From: Sipunculus nudus
Taxonomy: Eukaryota > Annelida > Sipuncula > Golfingiida > Sipunculidae
Direction of reading: 5' to 3'
Assembly (NCBI GenBank): GCA_026874595.1
Contig: CM049322.1
Coordinates: forward strand, 32,380,340-32,444,339
Length of the DNA stretch: 64,000 nucleotides
Positions within the stretch are counted from its first letter, which is position 1, and each line of letters starts with the position of its first letter. Under the pieces are notes generated by a model, which made no database searches, was not told the DNA's origin, and saw nothing but the letters and a program-made list of their open reading frames with translations. Position numbers and translations under genes: made by a program. This document shows positions 1 to 13,230 of this stretch, piece by piece.

Positions 1-615
1 ATTAGCTTTCACCATAAGCAATCTCTATTTTGAAACGATAACATAACACATATCTATCATGAAACTTAATACTTACATATATAAAAGAGGTTTCTACTGT
101 GAACATTAAAATGCAATAATCCTTACTATATAAAGGTCAATAACATATAAGAACCATAGAATATAATCCTTTTCGAATAAATAACACTATCATCATTGTA
201 ATCAATTAATAATGTAGCACTGCTTTATGTTTTGCATATCTAAGCTTTTTGTACAACTATCAATATATGAGAAAGCTGAAGATACCTATGGCCATGTTGA
301 ATATCCAGCACTGAACAACCGATCCTTGTATATGTGCTCCTTTGTCTAAGATGACTAATCGTTAAGAAGATTATAACCAGGCACGATATAAATAAGCCAA
401 AATGTTGATAAGCAAAATGATGATACAAAAACAAAGATATAAACAGCAGCTTAGTGTTCTACACACCAAATGTCACATAAATATATACATCGTTAACACA
501 GAAATAGATAAGGACCCCGTGACTTGACACCGATGACGGCCTGAATACATCCAAAATGAGATTTTTATCACCGTGTTGTTAGGCAATATAATTTACTTCC
601 TGTATTTAAATATAA

Positions 616-653
<38 letters not shown>

Positions 654-680
654 CAACGGGACGATTACCCCCCCCCCCCC
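616..680. repeat. (TA)n(GA)n microsatellite and C13 run
   Basis: Alternating TA to about 630, then GA to 653, followed by a run of 13 C at 668-680. The same compound tract is at 42254-42327 in the D1 partner, with slightly different lengths. Confidence 0.97.
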
Positions 681-962
681 GGGACATTTACTCCGCGGAC
701 AATTATCCCCAGACACCTAGCCCCTCACAACTACCGCCGCGACATTTACACCCCGTCAATTACCCGGCGTACATAATTACCGCAATGTAGCATATTGTCC
801 AATAAGTGTAATAATGAACCGAAATATCTTGCCTTAAAAGAATAAAATTTCACGTGTTCTTCGGAGCATCAACACAGTTTTTCTCTGCTATTATATTTCC
901 GATGATAAGGTATGTTTCCCTTGATTGGTTGGTTGGTTGGTTGGTCTGTAACTCTTTAGACT

Positions 963-1002
963 ACACACACACACACACACACATCTCTTTTGTCATAAAT
1001 AA

Positions 1003-1046
<44 letters not shown>
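963..1046. repeat. (CA)n and (AT)n microsatellites
   Basis: (CA)n at 963-983 and (AT)n at about 1008-1046. The D1 partner has both at 42869-42934. Confidence 0.97.
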
Positions 1047-1052
<6 letters not shown>

Positions 1053-1499
1053 TAACACCGTTGACTCTATGACTGGACCGTGATGCAGAACACCTGTGAT
1101 TGCAACATGCGTCGAATTCCTTATCTGATATTTGCATCTGAGCTCACAGTTTGCTCTTCCGTAGTCGACAACTCTTCCCCATCCTCCTACCGTTTCTATG
1201 GCACCCATTATCAAAGACAGCTGTATTAGCTCATACCCTTAGTAAAGGCCTGACCATTTGAGCTAACAAGGAAAACCTAGGAACTTTATTCATGTGCTAC
1301 TATTGTAGATTAAGTGACTTTAATTGGTAACAGTAACGGCAAACATACCAAATTGATAAAACTAGAATATGGGCAGTCGACAACCAACTGCATGTACTCA
1401 CTGAATCACAGGGACATTGAAAAAGTGAAGTATGAGATTTTCCTGACGTGACCGACCTCCAAACTTGGAGCGTCTCAGTTTCTAATTTATATTTTGACG

Positions 1500-2380
1500 A
1501 ACGAAACTAAAGAACATTTCTGTTGGAGGTGCTACCTGTCTCCCGTACGAGAAAACTCTCTAAGATGGACGAAAATACAAATTTTATGCCGATACATCAA
1601 AGCACTCTTGAGATAAAAGCATGGATGTATTCTACATATATGTGTTAGTGATGGCGTCACCAGTTGTGTGTACGAGATTATCTTTAAACATTTGATAGAC
1701 ATGTAAATTTTAAGGCCGATACGGACAAGATTAATGTATTTAATAAAACCGTGACAATAGATGAAGAAAGCAGGCTGCCCTGCAACAAATTATCAAAGAT
1801 CGATGGACATTTTACATTGACACATTTATCCAATATTCAAACATATTAAATCTTTATTATTTTTTGGATGGACGCTTTATGAAAATGAATTTGACGAGAC
1901 AAGGATTGTGTTCGAGAATATGGTATTCCAGATCAATGAAATATGAGGCGGATATATCAAAGCAGTCCTGAGATAAATAAAATAATGTATTTTACTAATA
2001 TGTGAATGTAGGTGGCGCTACCTGTTATGTGTTCGAGACACCTACCAAAGCTGGATGGACATGCCAAGTTTCTGCGAATACATGGAACCTCTGCTGAGAT
2101 ATGAGGGATTGTATACCAAAGCAAATCCACGGATGGACGCCTAGAAGTTGGCGCCACAGGTCTCGAGTATGAGATAAAAGTATCCAAGATCTATGCACAT
2201 GCACATTTCAGCCCAACACTTCGAACCACTCCTGAGATTTTTATCACTATAAAAGACACACAGATGGACAGCACGCGACGCGGACAGGTATTGCCACACC
2301 GTTCAATGTTAGGCACCAGTTCACATGTGACCTTATAAGAATGCCGGGTTTCAGATAGATCCGCCCTTGTTTCTCAGAGT
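1500..2380 (+). repeat. ~165 bp tandem repeat module (pearl-like), D1 copy 1
   Basis: Diverged head-to-tail units share recurring phrases: a variant of the palindrome GGTGGCGCCACC, a CTCGTACAC-like phrase, 'atccaagatggatggac', and 'cactcctgagat'. The same units are at 43500-44300 and 46525-46640 on the same strand and at 33740-34800 inverted. I infer a non-autonomous bivalve repeat of pearl/Helentron type; this rests on layout only. Confidence 0.6.
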
Positions 2381-4715
2381 AGTTCTCCGGACACAAAGGC
2401 GTGGGTAACATACCCTGCTTGACAGCATGGTATCCTCGAAATTTCGTTTTTTTCGGCAAATACAATGAACATGAGTCCAACTCCCAACTTTGAAACAGTT
2501 GTTCTCACAGCGTATTAAGCCACATCTGTTGCAGTTTAAACCTGTTATGGTGAATAAACGTGACAAAAATATCTTTCATCTAATTGTAAAGAACGAGTCA
2601 ACCAGCCTAACTATAAACTAATGGTTTCAATGCTAACATTGAAAATCTGGAATTCTCAGATTCATATAAATGCCACAATATCTTAAGCTTCGTTCATTTA
2701 CAGGATTCAATATATTAATGTATTTTGTACTTATCTCTCATAATTTAGAATAAAAAATTGTTTTCCTTAATTTTTGCATAGTATCTAAATTGTACTGAAT
2801 TAATAAAAATAGATTTTTTTAAAGTTCCTTTCTTGTAAAAATATAAATCCAGATGGTAGCACCTGGCAAGTAATCCAACGGAAAATGCACCAAGACCTGT
2901 TAACAGAAGAACATGGATCAAAAACAAACGAAATACAAATATTATGTTTAATGAAGACCACTGACAGAAATTAAGTGAATACCCAAAATATATCCATTAT
3001 TAATAAATTATTAATCACCCAGATACAGAACCCTCGGCATACATGATACGACACGTCATTCAATGTCATGGATAATACACGTACTTAATAGAGTGGGCCC
3101 ATATCAGCCCAGCCATCCGTGGGTTCGGTGACGCAACGCCCCAGGCCCGGGATGAAACATGTCCAGCGAAAAGTAACCGATTCATGTGATGTCATAATGA
3201 TCTGTAACGCACCTCACTGAAATATAACTGATAACAAAGATGTCTAGAAATTTGTGAAGGTGCCCTCTTTTCTCAGGTGAATACTTGGTGAACATTTAGT
3301 GACCAACATGCGTGGCCGTTCAATAATAACCATCATATGAACCGGCTTATTAGGTATTGCTTTGGTCTTCGGGCAGCGTATTATCCTTGATGATGTCGCC
3401 CAAAGGCCAATATGAAGGCAAAATCGAACAAGCCGGTTAATAATATGTTAATAACGTCTTTGAAAGTAGACAGTAATCAAGATAATTGTTTCTTAGCAGA
3501 ACCACCCGTAGAACTACTGCCTTAAAACAAATTCATGTCTCGATTTTGGTTATTCCTCGGTGTAGGTTTTTGTGGCCATTATGTTTAAGAACAAAGCACC
3601 TATAAAATCTGATCGGCGCCTAAATCTTCATATGTATATTATATTCAGTAAGAAATTAATTGTATTTTTATCGAAATAGCAATTAACATCTCATTAGAAG
3701 CCGTTAAAATTGCTTGAACAATTTAATTTCCCCGTTTTAATTGTTCATTTCTGAAACAATGCGTTGCAGTAACATTTAAACAACTCTTATAAATGATTAA
3801 TATTTTAAAAGATTCTAATCTGTACTTAATGTGGAAAATGAAGAGAGAAGGATTAGGCCGTGGTATCTTCGGCCTGTTCGATAAAGTCTGCCCAACCCCT
3901 CAAGCAGTGGCGTAAATTTCTTTATAAGGTTTATGAAATGATTCAGGGGTAGTAATATACTCACGAATATAGAAATCACTTTTCCCTGAGTAATAGTGCG
4001 TTATAGTTTTTCAATATGTAAACCTCATTTTTCAGATAGCTGAAGGGTGACTAAATTGATAAACCCCTACCCAACATATTTTCTGAAAGGGTGTGGGGAT
4101 ATCAACGCCCAATCCCCCTACATTGGCGCCCCTGCCTTCGATCTCCAAGAAACTGGTCCTCTGATTATTTAAGATGAGTTTCGTCGGTCGATAAATACAT
4201 TTGAATTATCACTCAGTTTGAACATTAAACTTTATGCAAACTTTGCTTCTGGGATATTGGATAATAACGTGTGGCGTTAACACAGAGTTTTTCCATGGTA
4301 GTTTTAACGATTCGTATGTACTCTTTGCTGATTTTCCACTTCCCGCTCCACAGATTGGCGAAAGAATCCACGCACGTGCCGTTTACCCTCTGCAGAAGGG
4401 AATTTGTTCCTCTAAGGCCCCAACCAGATCTACTTTGTGGCGCATGAAAATGTACATTAGGTTGGTCCCCTGCTCCCTTATCTCTCATATGCGGATAAAT
4501 TAATGCACGTGGGAACCAGTCCAGCTGTATGCTTTGTCTCGTGTGGCAGATACAAAAACTGCCGTAGTTCATGTTATGCATCTTGATGTCAGTATGCCTT
4601 GGTTAGACGTACGAACATAACGTATTTGTTCTGCCGTCTCACAAAAATGAGTTCATTTACTAGAATATTTCATTCAACAACCGGCGTCACAGAATGGATT
4701 GTTTGAAGTGTTTTC

Positions 4716-4717
<2 letters not shown>

Positions 4718-4801
<84 letters not shown>
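4718..4801. repeat. (TA)n(GA)n microsatellite
   Basis: About 37 bases of TA followed by about 47 bases of GA. Confidence 0.98.
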
Positions 4802-4805
<4 letters not shown>

Positions 4806-5950
4806 TATTCTCCGCGCAGTTCAAAGGCATAAACCACATAAATCATTATCCGCTAACATTCATATTGCAGAAGTTAAAAAAGACATTTTTTTGTGATTCC
4901 ATCGTGCTTAAAACTGAATCCCTGATCATATGGATCTTTGTTACAGCTGTTTGTGTTGTAGTCCAGAAGTTTCGATCTCAATATATTGTGATGCTTCTTA
5001 AATCGTGAGTGGACTTAGACAGTCGTAAAAGCCATACGACAAGTCACTGATGGTCAAGAACGCTCATTAGAGGAAAATGCGGTCGCCAGAAGAGGATCCT
5101 GCCAAACAATGCAGGCTAGGACTGACATGGTTTTGAATAATCGTAAATGTTCTCAAATTGTTAGCAGACAGCTCCAGTACAAAAAAAGATCCGGTCCCAT
5201 TCGAAAATATATTGTATATATTAACGGCAAAAGAATATAGAAAGATCAGAAATTATGCTGAGAAAATAGGATTTTATATGTTAACTCGAGACCTACATCT
5301 CCGGCGTCTCATGGTTATGTCTGACGAGGACTTTTGTGTGACCTGTAGTGTAACCGCGAATTGTATAATAACCCTTGTCTTTATCTGACGGAAATCTACA
5401 GGTACATGCAACTTCCTTCTTTTCTCGGGTTTTTTGTCATATTGTATCGGCAGCTCGCACTTAAGAACGGCTGCCTGCTACGTCAGAGAACGCCAACATG
5501 CACTCTCCTGTGCGTGTGTCATTATCATCTGTGAGGGATTTACATGTGGACTTTAATAGCGTAAACACAGATTAAAGAGTCAGTGACCAGTCAGTGGCAG
5601 ATGAGTTTGGATTTTGAATACCGAAACCCCCCCCCCCCAAAAAAAAAGAAACATTACAACTCTATTGAGGATGTTAAGATACGTCCGTTAGTTATTCCAT
5701 ATTTGTAACTCTGGGGTTTAACTCAAACAAGTTTGCTAGGAGCATTCACTTGCCTCTGTTTCCATGCCCGTTCTTGTCAATAACATATCACTGTAAGACC
5801 CACTCGTATATAATTATATACATACATACACATTTTCGAGGTGTAGTCTAAGCGAGGTTTGATATAAGGAGGAGAGATTGATTGGAACCGTCAATAACTG
5901 GCCGTTACTAAGAGATGGTCCCTAAACCGAGGTGGTTATTAGGCAAGGTT

Positions 5951-5953
<3 letters not shown>

Positions 5954-5992
<39 letters not shown>
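5954..5992. repeat. (TA)n microsatellite
   Basis: Uninterrupted TA dinucleotides. Confidence 0.98.
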
Positions 5993-5995
<3 letters not shown>

Positions 5996-7149
5996 CACAA
6001 AGATATAAACCAGGATGTAGTGTCAGATCATTGCTACATTGTTGCACCCAGAGCAAGATAATTATTAAAGTTTTGCATGGCAATTTCCTGTAGTACATGT
6101 GTGTACAGTAAACCTTTGCTTTAATCAAAAGCGAAGAAGAAACCAACAGAATATTTCGAAGTTTCAAGGCAAATAGACTCTCTCTTATAACAAATTATTT
6201 CAGGAGGATAATTCGATGTCAGTAAAATGGATAGAGAAGAGCATAACTATACGTATAATTTAACAAAATGATCTGAATGATCTGTTGTAAACCAACCAAA
6301 CATATTGCTTTATAAGAATCCGGGACATTTCCTCAATTAGATTAGTTAAATTAAAGGGTTAATATGATATGAATGCATATGTGTGTTTCCTGATGGACAC
6401 TTTAAGGGTATTCCCTTACTCAAATAAACAAATTCCATCATAAGCACAGACAAGGGAGATCTCCGACTGTATTGTTTAAGTATCAGAATGTTGACCGTAT
6501 ATGATCCGACATAAATTATCATAAATAGTATAGTTCATGGTAAACGGACAATATCGATCCAAACATAACACTGAGCCCTCGTTAAATCATTTCTGTCTTA
6601 TGTTTGATCCTTTCACCAACAGTGCTCACTGATTTATTCCAAGATATGGCACTGTGCACTTTAAATGGAAGAACTGTTTTTGCTATCAAGAACATGTTTA
6701 GTTCAATACTTAAGTCCTTGTCTATCAAGGGTTCTTGTATATATTCCTTCTGAATATATTTTTTTTGTTTGAAGTATTTTAGTATTCATCATTTTTCATA
6801 TACCTATGCACAGATATTATATGCTTCTTATAGAACACTCCCCTGTACTTGACTAAACCTGATACCAATATTTTTGTAAAAGTCAGATCGTAAATCAAAG
6901 TCATCCACTATTGTAATTGTGTATTAAGGTAGCAGAACTGGTCCCCCCCGCATGACCTGACTTTGTTTCGGTTTTTCCTTTGCATTGAACAATCTAATGC
7001 TTTAGGACCCTATAATGTATACATTTTCTGAAAGCTAAGAAAAATTCTCTATTTTTTTGTAATTTTAAACTTTTTTGGAGGATTATATTTCGGACAAGTA
7101 ATTACTGAGGAATAACGCTCGAAAGCTTAGGTGTTTAGGTAAAATAACG

Positions 7150-7260
7150 TTTTGAGAAAATAGCCAAAAACTACATTCGTAGGGATCATTCGTTCCACAG
7201 ACGTAACTTAGCACAACTTCATGTTGACAGTCACATGAATTTTGACAAGACGGTAGTGCC
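7150..7260 (-). pseudogene. Possible Kazal-type domain exon fragment
   Basis: Read on the minus strand after a possible acceptor (CAG just above 7260), the frame has the cysteine spacing of a Kazal serine-protease-inhibitor domain: a first Cys, then CDC, then VCGTND, then YEC. In Kazal domains the VCGTN-like segment follows the reactive-site loop and is followed by a TY.NEC segment; here that segment is shortened to DPYEC and the last cysteine is missing. I find no donor site and no neighbouring Kazal exon. It may be a decayed exon or a chance match. Confidence 0.3.
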
Positions 7261-7340
7261 CTGGATGTAATAGGTGGAGCTTGGCCGAGTGTTAAGGTGG
7301 GCCGAGTACCCGAAAGCACCCGCGTGTGAACAGGTGGCAA

Positions 7341-8659
7341 ATGCTGGCTGATCCGGGCCTAATTGGAAACCGCGTGTTTACACAGGAGTTACGGTTAAGG
7401 GATATATAGGCATTAAAGGAAAACGAGGCACCGAGGATTGATTTACTTTTCATGGTTTAGACCCTTAATTTTATTTTGAAAGTAAAATTAGCTTTCAAAG
7501 ATCATACAAATCTCGCATACCCATAGGCCTACTAGTTACACGAAGTCTTGACTTGTTTCTTTGAGGGAAGGAGGGAGACGATGGTTTGTTAAAGTGTCAA
7601 ATACACTATGCATACACATCAACGCCACAGAGAGAGCCCGGTTTTATCTTCTTATAAGGTATAATTAAATTTTATCACTAACTGGTAATCAATTAAACAT
7701 TAAAAAAATAACAGCGTCCGAGAAGGTCTGGACATTCACCAGGTTCGGCTCCCTGAGACTTTAGTTCATTCAACATCTGTAGTTTACCGAGGGGCAATCG
7801 AGATTTGCGTCGTCGGCCGTACTTAATATTTAGTTGTTCCAGTATTGACAGTATGATTATGAAGATGTTATTGTCGGGATATCAAGTAGCTTATTCGGAA
7901 ATAATTTTGCGAACCTTTCGATAGGCCTAGGATACAGCAGAAATAAGAAGATACCATATAAAAGTTTGTGTTTTGAAATACACGTCAAAAGAGAGAGGCC
8001 AACGTTATTAATTGCTATATATGATAATAACAGATCATTCACAAGAACGTATGCGTTTGCACACTAATAACCTTGAGTTCGGGTTGCTTTACTAAGCTTA
8101 TCAGTTGTATGCTCAGCTAATTAGTTTGGGCTTTCAAACCTCGACCGTCGACTCTGGCAGCCCCGTGCACGGATTTGGTCCATGCATTAATTAACCAACT
8201 GCACATCGCGATGGCCGACTGACCCAGGTGAGGGCTGGGGGCACAGTGATTGACAGGCCTGTGGCTGGGCCGGAGTTAGTTTACAAACACCTTGTCAACG
8301 CATCGTTGTGTTTATATAATAGAAATCCCCCTTTTTCAGCAAAATGCAGGCGGCGACCCAAAATGTGCTCAAGTGCATTAGATCCGCCCAATATTCAATA
8401 TTAAGTATACCTTTTTTTAAGGGATTTAACCAGTTCTGATACCTTAATGTAGACTTTGTCTAAATTCTACTAGTGTTATTAATTATACACAAGAACACAA
8501 AATAACACAAACCACTGCCAGCTATAGAAAATTTACACTGTCTCAAGGAATACATAATTTCTAAGCCCACTTCTTGATACCTTTTTCAGGAACTAATACG
8601 ATTTTCAACAGAAACAATAAATCATAAACATGCAAATGTCAGATACCAATAATACACAG
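7341..8659. other. No recognised gene
   Basis: Unique-looking sequence, locally a little richer in GC near 8150-8290. I see no exon, RNA gene or repeat I can name. Confidence 0.5.
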
Positions 8660-9590
8660 CTTATCCTTGAGGTGTATTAGGTATGATGTCACAGCATGAA
8701 CACTGAGATATGGTTAACAGGGGTACTTATCTATACTGACGTGAGAGCCGCTTACTTCGTCTCTGCCTTAGTAAGTTGAAACAACGAATGGTATCAACGG
8801 TGCAGTGTGTCACAAGGCTGACTGTGATATCAATCATTTTGGAACCTTACAGCTGCCATAAGAGCAGAGCCAACTTAAAGTTGACATGCTCTGCGGGTTA
8901 AATTGGCTGGGTGTTCCCTACAGTCGCGCTTTGGTTATAAATTAGTGCACCTTTTGGGGATTGCTCCAAGTTATGACCAAGCAGTGGGTAGAATACATAC
9001 TAGGGACAGCAGGTGTGGTGCATAACCGTTTAAGACTGGTTTACTACTGTCCTGTGAAGTATTCCAAAACAGAAATAGAATTCTACACATGAACATACTT
9101 TGTTAAGATAGAAAGAAAAAACAGAGGCTGTTACCTTCACTAAAAATAATGGGTAGATATATCTAAAAATGTACATTTTATGTTTTCAGACAAAAGCAGA
9201 TGCCAAACACTTACTGAAAGAAGCAATTTATTACTTACATATATAATAATACCTTATTCTTTTTTTTTTAAATTTGGATAAAAGTGTTTTAATTCTATCA
9301 TGAAATTTTAATATATTCCTTCACATATCTAGGTCTAACATCATTAAAAAAACATAGAATATTATCCTTTTTTCACTATATAATACTTTCACATATAAAT
9401 TTTCAATAAATGCATATTTTTAGCATATAAACTGCTGGGAGACAAATACTGTATGAATAGATGTAAATACTTTTGCCCATGTTGAACGTTCAGCGGAGAG
9501 CTGAAGAATCTATACTTGTAGATGTGTACATCTGTCTGACGAGATGACTTATCCTTACAAAGGATATAACCATGCAGGGTTGTATATATA
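8660..9590. repeat. Diverged copy of blocks D3 and D1 head
   Basis: Phrases in the same order match 40810-42020: a 'cacaaggctgactg' segment near 8810, a 'cagtcgcgctttgg' segment near 8922, and the D1 head near 9230-9570. The first part (about 8680) also matches 46815. Identity is clearly lower than between the other D3 copies. No gene is seen. Confidence 0.65.
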
Positions 9591-9595
9591 CATAT

Positions 9596-9664
9596 ATTAT
9601 ATTGGGCATCAAAATCAAATCTCTAAAATGATTTTAGAGATTTGATTTTAATGCCGAATATAAT
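9596..9664. repeat. Long near-perfect palindrome
   Basis: The 25 bases at 9605-9629 are the reverse complement of 9631-9655 with one mismatch and a single central base. Beyond one further mismatch the pairing extends by about 8 bp on each side. The palindrome directly abuts a 60 bp (AT)n tract. It could extrude as a cruciform or be a foldback element; the arms meet with no loop, unlike a typical miRNA precursor. Confidence 0.9.
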
Positions 9665-9667
9665 GTG

Positions 9668-9669
<2 letters not shown>

Positions 9670-9740
<71 letters not shown>
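9670..9740. repeat. (AT)n microsatellite
   Basis: About 31 AT dinucleotides ending in two GTAT units, next to the palindrome. Confidence 0.98.
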
Positions 9741-9741
<1 letters not shown>

Positions 9742-11759
9742 AGGACTGCGGATATGCAGTCTTTCCACGTGGTCACACAGCCCTCTATGTTTTACAACAG
9801 AGCATGATATGCTAAGGTATGTGATTAGTCGGAATCACTACCGTCGGTTTCCCCTCTTCGGCTCATCAGGTGACTGAAATTCAACTAATTACAATATTGG
9901 TTTTTATAACTTCTTTTTCGAACGGTTGCGTGGCATTGGTCGATGGCGACAGGTGAAAACAATTTCCGAACGTTTGTTCAATGGGTTCTTTTTTTTTTTT
10001 TGAGCTTATGATTGCTAGTTTCTCTGCCAAACACAAGTTGCACTGATCTGAAGAGGCCATGACTGTGTTTGAAAGCCGGATTATTGACCAGGTGATAGTG
10101 AAATTTTGTTGCTTGTCTTTCAGGGTCCATTAGTGTTTGGAAAGCTCGGTTTCGTTTGAATGGGTCCTGTGCTTGAACGAATTGTTGTGGTTGAAATACC
10201 TTGGTTTGAAGAGGCCTCAGGTCATGCCAATGTACGTGTTGTTGTGGACGTCAGCTTTTTCAGGGAAGAACCTATTGAACAAGCGTCAGCTAGTGGCAGA
10301 TCAACAACAAACCTCTAAATGTAATCCTGTCAGCTAACCCGACAAGGCTAGCATCATTTACTAACTTTAACATTCGACTTACCTGGTCCTGTAATAAAGC
10401 AATCTTCATCATTTTATATTATAAAGCTGATATCGGTATACTATATTGATCAGTCGGTTAACCTACAATACTATGTGATGATAATCAAATATATATGTTA
10501 CCGTCCATCACAATAGATTATGTGACCTGAGTGCAGATATGGAAGCTATTATCTATAAATATCTTTACGGCACATTTTTCTCATTTTACACTGGGTTCAT
10601 GGGAACTCGTCCTAAAGTTGTAACGCCTTAAGCCTCAAGGTGGCAGCCAAGTCTAGGAATCCAAAAGATGCTCCAGCCGAACTTGCAATTGGAAGGATAT
10701 CGAAATAACAAAAAAAATGATGAAAATAAACAAGAGAAATAAACAAGGAGATAAGGACTTTGTTATTTCATAACGACTTTACAAAAACAAAACGCGATTT
10801 AATAAACGGAGATAAATACTAGTTTTCATTCGGGTTCTTTTACATGAAAAAGATGTTCACTTACCAGCCCTACCCGTGGATCGGCAGTCTGTAAGAAACA
10901 GAAAATTGTTTGTTTTTCCGCATATGCATATATAAATTACCAAATTTACGTTTTTTCTTTTCCTTTCCAAACTCTTTCATTTGAGCTAGACATTTTGCAA
11001 AAAAGGAAAGCAGACATTGTTTCGCGAGGTTCCCTTTATCCATCATTGAACGTTTAACATGTGCGCTATTTTTAATGATGTGTTACATATTTCAGGTTTC
11101 ACTTTCAAATCACTTTGTCATATAAATATAAAAGTTATAAACGTAGTAAATACACTACTAGAATTTTAATTTGGTCAATCCTATGTTACGGAATGAAAAA
11201 ATCATTTTGATGTAAAAACATGATTTTCTTAAATATCCGTTTAACTTTCTCTTTAAATAAAATCAGACTCAATACGTCAAGAATTTAGATATATTCAAAC
11301 ATAGATTGGCTTGACTCGATACATTGTGGACTCGAGTACACAATGTCCGTCAATATCGCACTGTCTTCGTCAGAACCCTCTCCCTCCATACGCATGGAAG
11401 TTAAATTAATACATATAAACACTCAAACACAAACACTATTGGTTTAATCTTCACTTATCCTAGCTCGTTACGGTTGAAAACTGACAAAATATAGGTTATT
11501 TAAGTGATATTAAAATTTTCAGTCTCGATCGTGATAGACAAGAGATTTTAGTTTTCATCTGGAATTCATACTTTTTCTATTTAAATCTTGCTGTCTTGGT
11601 ATTGACACATCAAATTCAAGCATCTTCTTCCTGTGCGTACCTGTGTGGCCCCTCCCTCTCACATTACGACATTTTGAATGAATCAGGATCAACATCCAAA
11701 GGAACTTTTTGGCGTGAATTTTATCAATACGATAGTTTCTCCTCCTGCTCTCGACAAGA

Positions 11760-12440
11760 CTTTCGGACAGTGATCTTTCACTTAATCTTAAACTTCCAAA
11801 AGAAGGATAACCCCTGTCCACTCATCCAAAAGGCTTTCGCCTATTTTTCTTTAAAATACTCCTGTATTACATGCTCCTAAATGTCCAATATTACATGCTC
11901 CTGAGGAAGGAAACATCCGTTTTTTATTCGTGGACCCAAGTAGTCTAGGTTCACGTACCATACGCGAGGCATACTATATGCCAAGTGTAAATGGAAAACT
12001 TGATGTTTTGACTGGTCCCTAAAGGTTTTCTACACTTGATCTACAATTGGGGTATTGGGAAATCGGGTTCAAGGAATAGGACAAGCCTAAGAAAGCTTGT
12101 ATGGCAGAACCCCGGGGACTATACGAATTTAATCGAATGTTTTTCGGGATGACGAATGCTTCGAGTTGTTCATAGAAGTTGATGCAGAAATTAATGGAAA
12201 CTAATAGTGATAGTATTCCTCGATGATATTAAAATATTCTCAACGACCTTCAAAGAACATTAACCAGTCTTAAAGCTTTGTTCGATTGGATCATTTAAAA
12301 TGTTATTTGTTTGCCAAAAAAGTCAAATATCCAGGTTGAGAAACCCAACCGCCAATACAGTTATTATATCCGGACTGATCCCGGCAAGACTGAAGCAATT
12401 AGGGGCTGGAAAGATCCACGCAATGTTAAAGAGTCATCAA
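11760..12440 (+). pseudogene. Ty3/Gypsy reverse transcriptase remnant (D2 copy A)
   Basis: The plus-strand frames, broken by stops and shifts, carry the reverse transcriptase landmarks in order: a DNPCPLIQ segment near 11806, a SRTIREAY segment near 11948, LDVLTGP and FSTLDL near 12000-12035, GYWEIGFKE near 12050, LYEFNRM near 12120, GMTNASSC near 12148, FLDDIKIFS (the catalytic Y/F-x-DD box) near 12217, and a TDPGKTEAI segment near 12373. In an active element this enzyme copies the element RNA into DNA. Stops and frame changes between the motifs show it is dead. Integrase follows downstream, the usual RT-RNase H-integrase order. Confidence 0.85.
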
Positions 12441-12599
12441 GTCACTATCTGTTTCTTACCAGGAGACATGTATTTCGCAAAGGAAATATACCAAAGCAGT
12501 GATTAGTACGTTCTTGTTCAATCCTACAGAGAAAAGAAGTGAAAGCTGCCCAACCCTAAGACTAAGAATTCGAAAACACCTCATATAATGTGGGTCTCC

Positions 12600-13230
12600 T
12601 CAGCCAGTGGGGAAATGTTTCTTTTTAATTTCTCCTCTGGAGAAAGATTTTCGATAACATTGAAATTGCATATCAATTAGTTTTACGAAGAACCTTGCTT
12701 GAGCTACCTCTGAATGTATGATATTATGAAGCAGGACATCAAGACAGGGACAGTACAGTAGCATTGGTCCGGAAGCGCGTTCATTTGTCAGGGATGTGTA
12801 AAGAAGTATAAGAGAAGATAAAATCCAGCTATCACTGTATCTGTAGTAAAACCAAGTACATTCTACAAGAGATGAACAAGTTTCAAGTAACATGATCTGT
12901 GTGGACATCGGAGACTGAAAAGGGGGATTCAATAATGTCCTTTTGATGGTAAACCATTTAAGAAGACAAAAAACAAATTAACCGTTAAAACTCATATAAC
13001 TGCCTATCGCCTACAAGGAAATGGGATGTGTGAAGGTTCACCTAAACACTGCTAAGCATGAAGCGGATTCAAAGAGAACAAAAGGAAACACACTGGTTAC
13101 CTCACTAGATAATAAACCGTTTGGTTCAAAACGTTGGGTTGAAGTTTGTCAGAGATTGGATCTGACATTTCAGAGGAACATTGGCCATTAGAAATCGCTA
13201 CACATAAATATGTTTTCAAAATTCGAACTG
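12600..13230 (+). pseudogene. Ty3/Gypsy integrase remnant (D2 copy A)
   Basis: Downstream of the RT remnant the frames show parts of an integrase: LVLRRTLLELPL, then GHQDRDSTVALVRKRV and GMCKEV resembling the zinc-binding head, then GGFNNVL from the catalytic core, then YRLQGNGMCE near 13005, which matches the segment carrying the third catalytic acidic residue. The core between the last two is deleted. Near 13195-13235 a 'LHINMFSKFELPV' segment resembles the C-terminal tail of Gypsy pol. The frame is broken in several places. Confidence 0.75.

Larger units (their letters stand above)
1..3966. repeat. Segmental duplication D1, copy 1
   Basis: This block is nearly the same, in the same order, as 41645-45330; both contain the shared stretches around 250-480, 540-960, 1060-1260, 1300-2600 and 3800-3966. 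Copy 1 keeps 3116-3790, which is missing from copy 2. Copy 2 instead has an extra ~270 bp (42587-42858) and 93 bp (42969-43061). The block holds microsatellites, a decayed coding fragment (about 1310-1500) and the ~165 bp repeat module. I see no intact gene. The window starts inside the block, so its left end is unknown. Confidence 0.9.
3967..7080. other. No recognised gene
   Basis: AT-rich sequence without a convincing exon. It holds a (TA)n(GA)n tract at 4718-4801, a C run with A run near 5629-5648 and (TA)n at 5954-5992. Short open frames at 4225-4581 (both strands) and 5158-5388 resemble nothing I know and lack flanking splice or start context. Confidence 0.6.

Noticed and set aside
993-1214. 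Frames made of alternating Ile-Tyr residues
   Set aside because: Translation of (AT)n microsatellites.
4234-4581. Overlapping open frames on both strands
   Set aside because: No family match, no start or splice context, and mutual overlap suggests chance.
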